Source: CBDTTW01 sp965363675
Lineage (GTDB): Bacteria > Bacteroidota > Rhodothermia > Rhodothermales > DASSAV01
NCBI GenBank assembly: GCA_965363675.1
Contig: CBDTTW010000121.1
Location: 1 to 9,202, forward strand
Direction of reading: 5' to 3'
Length of the DNA: 9,202 bases
In this document: piece after piece, positions 1-7,435 of the stretch
Layout of the letters: each line of letters starts with the position of its first letter
How positions within the stretch are numbered: the first letter of the stretch is position 1
Made by a program: the position numbers and the translations under genes
The notes under the pieces: model-generated
Database searches by the model: none
Told to the model about the DNA's origin: nothing
Seen by the model: only the letters and a program-made list of their open reading frames with translations

Positions 1-2
1 AG

Positions 3-1693
<1,691 letters not shown>

Positions 1694-1706
<13 letters not shown>

Positions 1707-1740
1707 CCCGCGTTAGAGCAGCCCCGCGCGGCCGGCGGCC
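1694..1740. repeat. GC-rich inverted repeat spanning the typA/J-protein convergent stops
   Basis: GGCCGCC at 1694-1700 and its exact reverse complement GGCGGCC at 1734-1740 flank both stop codons (TAG at 1704-1706; TTA, read as TAA on the minus strand, at 1713-1715). A transcript of either strand could form a 7-bp stem with a 33-nt loop. No U-tract follows on either side, and both arms encode Ala-Ala codons, so chance in GC-rich coding DNA is a serious alternative. Confidence 0.25.
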
Positions 1741-2708
1741 TCGCGCAGCACGGCCTGCTGCGCCGCCGTCAGGTCGCGCGGCACGAACACCTCGGCGCGC
1801 ACGTACAGGTCGCCTGCGCCGCCGGCCGTCTGGACGCCCTGCCCCCGAAGGCGGAACCGGTCGCCGGAGGCGGTCCCCGGCGGCAAAGCCAGCTTGAGCT
1901 GCCCTCCGTAGGGGCTGGGCAGGCTCACGACGGCCCCCACCATCGCCTGGAGCGCGTTGAGGCGGAGCGGGGTATGCAGGTCGCAGCCCTCGCGCGCAAA
2001 GCGAGGGTCCGGCGCCACCTCGAAGCGTACGATCAGGTCGCCGCGCTTGGGGCTGCCCTCGGCCAGGCGCACACCGAAGCCGCGCAGGCGTATCCGGAAG
2101 CCGTGGCGCACGCCGCGCGGAATGTCGATGCGCACGGCCTCGCCGGTGGGCAGGCGCACCTCGGTGGGGCCGCCGGCCAGCGCCTGCGCGAACGAGAGCG
2201 CGCAGGTGGTCTGCACATCGTCGGGGCCGGGCGGGCGCGGGCGGCGGGGCGCGGCCTTGCCCGGGGCGGCGCCCGCGCCGAAGATCTTGCTGAAGAAGCC
2301 GCCCGCGCCCTTTCCGGAAGCCGCGCCGCCCGGCGCGGTCTTGCGCGGCGGCGTCTTGCCCGAAGGCGCCTTGCCGGGCCGCGCCGGGTTTGCCGCCCGT
2401 GCGGCAGGCTCGTAGGCGTCGGCGGCGGGCGCCTGCTCGGCGTGGTAGGTCTGTTCACCCTGCACGTAGGCGTCGAAGAGGCGGCCGAAGCCGCCGCGCG
2501 TGCGGTCGTAGAGCCGCCGCCGCTCGGGGCGCCCGAGCACCTCATAGGCTTCGCGGACCTCGCGGAAGCGCGCCGCCGCCTCCGGGGCCTCGGGGTTGCG
2601 GTCGGGGTGGTGCCGCCGCGCAAGGCGCCGGTAGGCGCGGCGGATGGCCTCTGCATCGGCCTCGGGGCTGAGGCCGAGCGTCCGGTAGTAATCTTTTGGC
2701 TCGCTCAT
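1713..2708 (-). CDS. DnaJ-family class B co-chaperone (CbpA-like J-protein)
   Basis: A J-domain co-chaperone that would stimulate DnaK ATPase activity and deliver clients in the cytoplasm. The protein has 331 residues from MSEPKDYYRTLGL. An upstream in-frame ATG at 2924 was rejected because the extra 72 residues are low-complexity and overlap the accC start. The J-domain spans about 5-70 with the catalytic HPD at 34-36. Residues about 85-160 form an Ala/Pro/Lys/Gly linker containing a short aromatic patch, GGFFSKIFGAG (136-146). C-terminal client-binding domains I and II cover about 163-310, recognisable by IDIPRGVRHGFRIRLRGFG, RGDLIVRFEVAPDPRFAREG and LPPGTASGDRFRLRGQG. There are no CxxCxGxG zinc repeats, so it is class B (CbpA/DnaJ2-like), not canonical DnaJ. 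It diverges from accC, and no grpE or dnaK is adjacent. No SD precedes the start. Confidence 0.93.
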   Translation of the reverse strand: MSEPKDYYRTLGLSPEADAEAIRRAYRRLARRHHPDRNPEAPEAAARFREVREAYEVLGRPERRRLYDRTRGGFGRLFDAYVQGEQTYHAEQAPAADAYEPAARAANPARPGKAPSGKTPPRKTAPGGAASGKGAGGFFSKIFGAGAAPGKAAPRRPRPPGPDDVQTTCALSFAQALAGGPTEVRLPTGEAVRIDIPRGVRHGFRIRLRGFGVRLAEGSPKRGDLIVRFEVAPDPRFAREGCDLHTPLRLNALQAMVGAVVSLPSPYGGQLKLALPPGTASGDRFRLRGQGVQTAGGAGDLYVRAEVFVPRDLTAAQQAVLREAAGRAGLL

Positions 2709-2792
2709 GTGCGCGCGTCGCCGCCGTAGTATCCTGAAGTGCGGGGCCTCGCTGAAGCCCCCGTGTGCGCCCAACCGCCTTTTGCCGCCGCG
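2709..2792. promoter_or_regulatory. Shared divergent promoter region of the J-protein and accC
   Basis: These 84 bp separate two divergent starts and so should hold a promoter for each. The only relatively AT-containing patch is GTAGTATCC at 2726-2734. It offers a weak -10-like hexamer on each strand (TAGTAT on plus, GATACT on minus; 4/6 matches each to TATAAT). CTGAAG occurs twice, at 2734-2739 and 2752-2757. No convincing -35 element or SD is visible. The regulatory role is inferred from gene layout. Confidence 0.35.
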
Positions 2793-4274
2793 ATGCCTGC
2801 CTCCATCCGTTCCCTGCTCATCGCCAACCGGGGCGACCCGGCCGTGCGCGTGGCGCGCGCCTGCCGCGACCTCGGCATCCGCGCCGTGGCCGTCTACAGC
2901 GAGGCCGACCGGGGCGCCCTGCATGTGCGCCTGGCCGACGAAGCCGTCGCCATCGGACCGGCCGACCTGAGCCTATCCTATCTCGACGCGGAACGCATCC
3001 TCGACGCTGCCCGTCGCTGCAAAGTCGATGCCGTACATCCGGGCTGGGGCTTCCTCTCGGAAAACGCCGATTTTGCCGAGGCGTGCGCTCGGGCGGGCCT
3101 TGTGTTCGTCGGCCCGACGCCGGAAACCATCCGCCGCATGGGGGACAAAACTGCCGCGCGCGCCCTGGCCGCCCGCGAGGGCATCCCGGTGGCCCCCGGC
3201 GGCTCCGAGCCGGTCGGCGGCCTCGACGAGGCGCGCCGCCTGGCCGCAACCCTGGGCTACCCGGTGCTCATCAAGGCGGCCGCCGGCGGCGGCGGCAAGG
3301 GCATGCGCGTGGTGCAGCAGCCCGCCGAGCTGGAGCGCGCCCTGGAAATGGCCCGCCACGAAGCCGAAGCCGCCTTCGGCGACGGCCGCGTATTCGTCGA
3401 GAAATACCTGGCCGCCCCCCGCCACGTCGAATTCCAGGTGCTCGCCGACGCCGGCGGCGCGACGGTCCACCTGTTCGAACGCGAGTGCTCCATCCAGCGC
3501 CGCCACCAGAAAGTCATCGAGGAAGCGCCCTCCCCGGCGCTGACGCCGGCCCTGCGGCGGCAGATGGGCGAGGCGGCCGTGCATGCCGCGCGCGCCTGCG
3601 ACTACCGGGGCGCCGGCACCGTCGAATTTCTGCTGGACGCCGACGGCGCGTTCTACTTCATGGAGATGAACACGCGCCTCCAGGTCGAGCACCCCCTCAC
3701 CGAGTGGATCACCGGCCTCGACCTGGTGGCCGAGCAAATCCGCATCGCCGAGGGCGCGCCCCTGGGCCGCCGCCAGGAAGACGTGCGCCGCCGGGGCCAC
3801 GCCATCGAGTGCCGCGTCTACGCCGAGAACAGCTTCGAGCATTTCCTGCCCGATCCCGGCCGCTTGCAGCGCTACGCGCCCCCCTCCGGCCCCGGCATCC
3901 GCGTCGATGCGGGCGTCGAGCGGGGCAGCGACATCATGATCCACTACGACGCCATGATCGCCAAAGTCAGCGCGTGGGCTCCCAACCGCGAGACGGCCCG
4001 CCGCCGGATGCTGCGCGCCTTGGCCGAGTTCGAGGTCGCCGGGGTGCACACCACCATTCCGTTCTGCGCCTTTGCCCTGGCGCACGACGCCTTCCGCAGC
4101 GGCGCCTACGCCACGGACTTCATCGCGCGGCACTGGCCGCCGCCTGAGCCGCCGGAGGACGGGCGCCCCTGGGCCGCAGCGGCCGCCGTCCTCCATGCGT
4201 TGCGCGCTGCGCCGGGCGCCCCCCCGGAGGCGCCGCCCGTCTCGCGCTGGGCGCAGCGCCGCCGGATGCCCTGA
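2793..4274 (+). CDS. accC: Biotin carboxylase subunit of acetyl-/acyl-CoA carboxylase
   Basis: An ATP-grasp enzyme that carboxylates biotin on a carrier protein using ATP and bicarbonate, the first half-reaction of acetyl- or propionyl-CoA carboxylase. The protein has 493 residues from MPASIRSLLIANRG; the in-frame ATG at 2739 adds 18 unrelated residues. Motifs are HPGWGFLSEN (82-91), MGDK with K119, K161 and the glycine loop GGGGKG (165-170), H211, QRRHQKVIEE with K240, EMNTRLQVEH (291-300: E291, N293, R295, Q297, E299) and R341 in ECRVYAEN. All are the expected catalytic positions. The end TTIPFCAFALAHDAF..G.Y.TDFI resembles the stand-alone BC of propionyl/acetyl-CoA carboxylases. There is no biotinyl (EAMKM) domain, so BCCP and carboxyltransferase must be elsewhere. 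Odd points: the normally invariant-looking NRGEIA near the N-terminus reads NRGDPA (12-17), and a Pro/Ala-rich tail follows residue 449. Whether the substrate is acetyl- or propionyl-CoA cannot be told. Confidence 0.93.
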   Translation: MPASIRSLLIANRGDPAVRVARACRDLGIRAVAVYSEADRGALHVRLADEAVAIGPADLSLSYLDAERILDAARRCKVDAVHPGWGFLSENADFAEACARAGLVFVGPTPETIRRMGDKTAARALAAREGIPVAPGGSEPVGGLDEARRLAATLGYPVLIKAAAGGGGKGMRVVQQPAELERALEMARHEAEAAFGDGRVFVEKYLAAPRHVEFQVLADAGGATVHLFERECSIQRRHQKVIEEAPSPALTPALRRQMGEAAVHAARACDYRGAGTVEFLLDADGAFYFMEMNTRLQVEHPLTEWITGLDLVAEQIRIAEGAPLGRRQEDVRRRGHAIECRVYAENSFEHFLPDPGRLQRYAPPSGPGIRVDAGVERGSDIMIHYDAMIAKVSAWAPNRETARRRMLRALAEFEVAGVHTTIPFCAFALAHDAFRSGAYATDFIARHWPPPEPPEDGRPWAAAAAVLHALRAAPGAPPEAPPVSRWAQRRRMP

Positions 4275-4329
4275 ATCCGTCGGGCCGGCCGGCGTTGAAA
4301 CTGCGCTCCGCGCTCGCCCAGACACAGCC

Positions 4330-4336
4330 GGAAAGG
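4330..4336 (+). promoter_or_regulatory. SD-like ribosome binding site of the antitoxin gene
   Basis: GGAAAGG lies 6 nt upstream of the ATG at 4343. It decides that start over the in-frame ATG at 4295. It is the only convincing purine-rich SD in the window: the regions before accC, porX, tsaE, the J-protein, the methyltransferase and rho have none. Confidence 0.5.
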
Positions 4337-4342
4337 CGCCCT

Positions 4343-4600
4343 ATGGTATTCAAGACACGCATTATCCGGATCGGCAATGCGCAGGGCGTCCGCATTCCGA
4401 AGAAGCTGCTGGACCGCAGCGGCATCCACGGAGCAGTCGAGATGAGGGTCGAGAACGGCGCCGTCATCCTGACGGCGGCCCCGCCGCGTCAGGGCTGGGA
4501 GGAGGCGTTTGCGTCTATGGCCGCGCAGGGCGACGATGCGCTCCTTGATTCCGGTAGGCCCGCCTCCGCGTGGGATGACGCAGCATGGGTGTGGCCCTGA
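4343..4600 (+). CDS. MazE/AbrB-type antitoxin, orphan (no toxin gene adjacent)
   Basis: A small DNA-binding antitoxin of the AbrB/MazE/SpoVT swapped-hairpin family, 85 residues. The DNA-binding half is MVFKTRIIRIGNAQGVRIPKKLL (1-23) and on through about 45 (VENGAVILTA). The C-terminal half matches the usual toxin-binding tail of PemI/MazE-like proteins: GWEEAFASMAAQGDDALLD (51-69) and WDDAAWVW (77-84). Such antitoxins normally autoregulate their operon and neutralise a MazF/PemK endoribonuclease encoded immediately downstream, often overlapping the antitoxin's 3' end. Here nothing MazF-like follows; a convergent methyltransferase ends 8 bp away. It may be a solitary regulator, a relic of a lost toxin, or an antitoxin acting in trans. 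It starts 68 bp after accC and could be cotranscribed with it. The domain call is firm; the present role is unknown. Confidence 0.88.
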   Translation: MVFKTRIIRIGNAQGVRIPKKLLDRSGIHGAVEMRVENGAVILTAAPPRQGWEEAFASMAAQGDDALLDSGRPASAWDDAAWVWP

Positions 4601-4635
4601 AACGCCCGCTACCGCTTGAGCGCCAGGGCCACGCC
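4588..4635. terminator. Candidate bidirectional stem-loop between convergent genes
   Basis: GTGGCCCTG (4591-4599) is exactly complementary to CAGGGCCAC (4624-4632). One U-G pair and two G-C pairs extend the stem outward to 4588/4635, with a 24-nt loop. The stem begins in the last codons of the antitoxin and ends in the last codons of the methyltransferase, so it could serve both convergent transcripts. No U-tract follows on either strand, so an intrinsic terminator is unproven; a Rho-assisted or 3'-end-protecting structure is equally possible. Confidence 0.35.
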
Positions 4636-5271
4636 GTCGGCAATGGGCGCCACGCTGAGGTACACGCGGTCGTCGCGGAGCAGCTTGGCGTTGAGCATTC
4701 GCATGGCCTGCGTCGAGGCGTCCGTCACGGCAGGGTCGGCGACTTTGCCGCCGCGAAACACGTTGTCGATCACGACGAGGCCGCCGCGCCGCACCAGCGC
4801 CAGGGCGCGCTCGTAGTAGGCGTCGTAGCGGACTTTGTCGGCGTCGATGAAGGCGAAGTCGAAGGCCCCCGCCTCGCCCTCGGCCAGAAGCGCGTCGAGC
4901 GTCTCGACGGCCGGGGCGATGCGCAAATCGATCTTGTGGCTTACGCCCGCCTCGCGCCAGTAGCGGCGGGCCACGGCCGCATAGCTCTCGTCGATCTCGC
5001 AGCCCACCACCTGCCCCTCCTCGGGCAAGGCCAGAGCCGCCACGAGCGCGCTGTAGCCCGTAAAGACGCCCACCTCCAGGGTGCGGCGCGCGCCCACCAG
5101 CCGGATCAGCATGGCGAGGAACTGCCCCAGCTCGGGGGCGATCTGCATTTCGGACTCCGGGTGGCGCGCCGTCTCCGCGCGCAGCCGCTTGAGCACGTTC
5201 GGCTCCCGGAGCGAAGTCATCAGCCAGTAGTCGTACAGGGCGTCCGTCAGCGGGAGGGTGCGCGTAGACAT
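4609..5271 (-). CDS. Class I SAM-dependent O-methyltransferase (COMT/CCoAOMT type)
   Basis: Transfers a methyl group from SAM to a hydroxyl of a catechol-like or other small substrate, using a divalent metal. Numbering from the first of two possible starts (MLMSTRTL, ATG at 5277-5275): SAM motif I is LEVGVFTGYSALVAAL (67-82), the acidic residue after strand 2 lies in GCEIDE (92-97), the metal site is FIDADK (143-148) with D145, and IDN (170-172) gives D171-N172. DADKxRYDAYYERAL and GGLVVIDNVFRGGKVADP are hallmarks of Pfam methyltransferase family 3. Length (220-222) is typical. The annotated start is the second ATG (5271); the first adds only Met-Leu, and neither has an SD. The gene is monocistronic, convergent with the antitoxin and divergent from porX. 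The substrate cannot be predicted, and no biosynthetic cluster surrounds it. Confidence 0.92.
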   Translation of the reverse strand: MSTRTLPLTDALYDYWLMTSLREPNVLKRLRAETARHPESEMQIAPELGQFLAMLIRLVGARRTLEVGVFTGYSALVAALALPEEGQVVGCEIDESYAAVARRYWREAGVSHKIDLRIAPAVETLDALLAEGEAGAFDFAFIDADKVRYDAYYERALALVRRGGLVVIDNVFRGGKVADPAVTDASTQAMRMLNAKLLRDDRVYLSVAPIADGVALALKR

Positions 5272-5277
5272 GAGCAT

Positions 5278-5429
5278 TGCCGGAAGAAGGAGCGGCCGGA
5301 GGCGCCGATGGTGAATACCCTGTAACGCGCCTCTACGCCGTGCAGAGGCGGCGCCGTTCCGCCCCTACCATGCGTTTCTGCCGGTAACATACGCACGTTC
5401 CACGCCTGAAATAAAACCCCGTCCTGCTT
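5278..5429. promoter_or_regulatory. Divergent regulatory region between the methyltransferase and porX
   Basis: These 152 bp should carry promoters for both directions. A perfect 7-bp inverted repeat, CGCCTCT (5328-5334) and AGAGGCG (5344-5350), surrounds a 9-nt centre and could be an operator or an RNA hairpin in one of the leaders. GTAAC occurs at 5322-5326 and again at 5384-5388. The stretch TAACAT (5385-5390) is a weak -10-like hexamer for porX (4/6) with no matching -35. AT content rises just before porX (about 5408-5416). No SD precedes porX. All regulatory roles are inference. Confidence 0.35.
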
Positions 5430-6995
5430 ATGGCCGCTGCTCCGCGCCTGCTCTGGGTCGACGACGAAGTTGACCTGCTCAAACCCCACGTTTTGTTTTT
5501 GCAAGCGCGCGGTTACGACGTAACGACCGTCTCGAACGGCGCCGACGCCGTCGAGCGCGTCGGCGGCGAGCGCTTCGACCTGGTGCTGCTCGACGAGCAG
5601 ATGCCCGGCATGGGCGGCCTCGATACGCTCACCGAGATCAAGCAGCTTCGCCCGGACCTGCCCGTGGTCATGGTCACCAAGAGCGAGGAAGAGCACCTGA
5701 TGGAGGAGGCCCTGGGCGGTCAGATCTCCGACTACCTTACCAAACCCGTCAACCCGAGCCAGATTCTGCTCACGTGCAAGCGCCTGCTCGAAGGCTCGCG
5801 GTTGCAAAACGAAAAAACCTCGCAGGACTACCTCCAGGCGTTCAGCCGGATCACGATGTCGCTCATGGACCCGCTCAGCCATGAGGAATGGACCGAGCTG
5901 TACCTGAAGCTCGTCCGCTACGACGTAGCCCTGGAGGGCGACGAGGGCGCCCGCCAGATCCTGGAAGACCAGTTCCAGGAGGCCAACCGCGTCTTCGGCA
6001 AGTACATCGAGGAAAACTACCGCCACTGGATCGAAAGCTCGCGCCGCCGCACCCAGGACGTGCGCCCGACGCTCTCGCACGAGGTGATGCCCGCCCACGT
6101 CTTTCCGCACCTGCAATCCGGGCGGCCGGTGTTCTTCTTCCTCATCGACTGCATGCGCTACGACCAGTGGCTGGAGTTCGAGCAGCTTCTGTATCCGCTC
6201 TTCGACCTGGAAAAGACGTTCCACTTCTCCATCCTGCCTACGGCCACCCCGTACTCGCGCAACGCCATCTTCAGCGGCCTGCTCCCCGACGAAATCAAAC
6301 AGCGGTTTCCCCAAGTCTGGTCCGACTCGGAGGACGACGAGTCCAGCCGCAACCGGCACGAGGAGCAGTTCCTGCAAGACCTGCTCGAACGCTGCAAGCT
6401 GCCCGTGCGCCTGCGCTACGACAAGCTCATCGGCACGCACGACGGGCGCAACTTCGCCGGCAGCATCTCGGACTATGTGCAGGCCGACCTGAGCGCCATC
6501 GTCGTCAACTTCGTCGATATCCTGGCGCACAGCCGCTCCGACTCGGACGTGCTGCGCGAAATCGCCCCGGACGAGCGCGCCTACCGCTCGCTCACGCGCA
6601 CCTGGTTTCAGCACTCCTGGCTCTACCAGGCGTTTCAGGACCTGGCCGCCGCCGACTGCACCATCGTCCTGACGACCGACCACGGCGTCATCCGGAGCCT
6701 GCACCCCACCAAGGTCATCGGCGACCGCGAGACCTCGACGGCCCTGCGCTACAAGTACGGACGCAACCTCAAGGCCGACGAGCGCCACGCCATCTTCATC
6801 AAGGACCCGGCCGTCTACGCGCTTCCGTCGGACAACCTGAACACCAACTACATCATCGCCAAGGAGGACTACTATTTCGTCTACCCGACGAACTACCACC
6901 ACTACGTCAACCTGTACCGCGACACGATGCAGCACGGCGGGGCCTCGCTGCAAGAGATGATCCTGCCGGTCGTCACGATGCGGCCCAAACGCTAG
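5430..6995 (+). CDS. porX: PorX-type response regulator with PglZ phosphatase domain
   Basis: A two-component regulator fused to an alkaline-phosphatase-superfamily (PglZ) effector, 521 residues. In Porphyromonas gingivalis PorX, paired with the kinase PorY, controls type IX secretion genes, and its PglZ domain is a zinc phosphodiesterase acting on cyclic oligonucleotides. The receiver domain (4-122) has D11/D12, phosphoacceptor D55 (LLDEQMPG), T83 and K105 (LTKP). A helical segment (about 130-225) links to the PglZ domain (about 232-518). Its likely metal and catalytic residues are D240 (FFFLIDCMR), nucleophile T271 (ILPTATPYSRNAIFSG), D363 and H367 (FVDILAH), D417-H418 (LTTDHG) and H502 (QHGGASLQEM). 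Every expected active-site position appears intact, so it should be phosphorylatable and catalytic. Length agrees with PorX (about 515-520). No PorY kinase is in the window; the pair is unlinked in Porphyromonas too. tsaE starts 5 bp after the stop, so the genes are probably cotranscribed. Confidence 0.93.
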   Translation: MAAAPRLLWVDDEVDLLKPHVLFLQARGYDVTTVSNGADAVERVGGERFDLVLLDEQMPGMGGLDTLTEIKQLRPDLPVVMVTKSEEEHLMEEALGGQISDYLTKPVNPSQILLTCKRLLEGSRLQNEKTSQDYLQAFSRITMSLMDPLSHEEWTELYLKLVRYDVALEGDEGARQILEDQFQEANRVFGKYIEENYRHWIESSRRRTQDVRPTLSHEVMPAHVFPHLQSGRPVFFFLIDCMRYDQWLEFEQLLYPLFDLEKTFHFSILPTATPYSRNAIFSGLLPDEIKQRFPQVWSDSEDDESSRNRHEEQFLQDLLERCKLPVRLRYDKLIGTHDGRNFAGSISDYVQADLSAIVVNFVDILAHSRSDSDVLREIAPDERAYRSLTRTWFQHSWLYQAFQDLAAADCTIVLTTDHGVIRSLHPTKVIGDRETSTALRYKYGRNLKADERHAIFIKDPAVYALPSDNLNTNYIIAKEDYYFVYPTNYHHYVNLYRDTMQHGGASLQEMILPVVTMRPKR

Positions 6996-7000
6996 CCGCC

Positions 7001-7435
7001 ATGCCGCTCCGCACGCTCTTGCCGGCCGAAACCAGCGGCCCGGCCGAAACGCTCGCCCTCGGGCGCCGCATCGGCGAGGCCCTCGCTCCCGGCGACGTGC
7101 TCGCGCTCTACGGCGACCTGGGCGCGGGCAAGACGCACCTTGCCAAAGGCATCGCCGGGGCCTTCGGGATTGCGCCCGAGGACGTGACCAGCCCCACCTT
7201 CACCCTGCTGGCCGAGCACGAAGGCGACCGCGCGCCGCTCTACCACTTCGACGCCTACCGGATTGCCCGCCCCGAGGAGTTCGTGGCGCTCGGCTTCGAG
7301 GAGTACGCCTACGGGGCGGGCGTCTGCCTCGTCGAGTGGCCCGAGCGCATCGAGGCGCTGTTGCCGGCGCGCACGCTGCGCCTGCGCATCGCGCATGCCG
7401 GAGCCGACCGGCGGCGCATCACGGCCCTGCCATGA
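7001..7435 (+). CDS. tsaE: tRNA t6A biosynthesis ATPase TsaE
   Basis: TsaE is the ATPase that, with TsaB and TsaD, completes transfer of threonylcarbamoyl to A37 of ANN-decoding tRNAs (t6A) in the cytoplasm. The 144-residue protein has a P-loop GDLGAGKT (38-45), SPTFTLL (64-70), YHFDAYRI (81-88), EEF..LGFEEY (92-102) and VEWPERI (111-117). All are family hallmarks, and the length is normal for the family (about 135-160). The start is the ATG directly after porX (5-bp gap); a longer in-frame extension would lie inside porX and was rejected. The stop overlaps the folC start as ATGA, implying translational coupling. Pairing of tsaE with porX-like genes is common in Bacteroidota as far as I know. 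Confidence 0.95.
   Translation: MPLRTLLPAETSGPAETLALGRRIGEALAPGDVLALYGDLGAGKTHLAKGIAGAFGIAPEDVTSPTFTLLAEHEGDRAPLYHFDAYRIARPEEFVALGFEEYAYGAGVCLVEWPERIEALLPARTLRLRIAHAGADRRRITALP

Noticed and set aside
2739..2792. Upstream start for accC at 2739
   Set aside because: The 18 extra residues do not match the family; biotin carboxylases begin a few residues before the LIANRG motif, as at 2793.
2709..2924. Upstream start for the J-protein gene at 2924
   Set aside because: The extra 72 residues are low-complexity and run through the divergent promoter region and into accC. The J-domain begins normally at MSEPKDYYRTLGL.
2973..4325. A 450-codon open frame on the minus strand opposite accC
   Set aside because: Same antisense artefact. 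Its translation is low-complexity Ala/Gly/Val with no family motif, while accC is unmistakable.
4585..5325. A plus-strand frame overlapping the antitoxin's end, as a possible toxin gene
   Set aside because: After the first few codons the translation is the complement of the methyltransferase and shows none of the MazF/PemK motifs; only the start position is suggestive and is reported as a finding.
5247..6953. A 568-codon open frame on the minus strand opposite porX
   Set aside because: It is longer than porX but is Val/Arg/Asp-rich with no recognisable domain, and it overlaps the methyltransferase start. High GC at codon third positions keeps antisense frames open; porX has a full set of motifs on the other strand.
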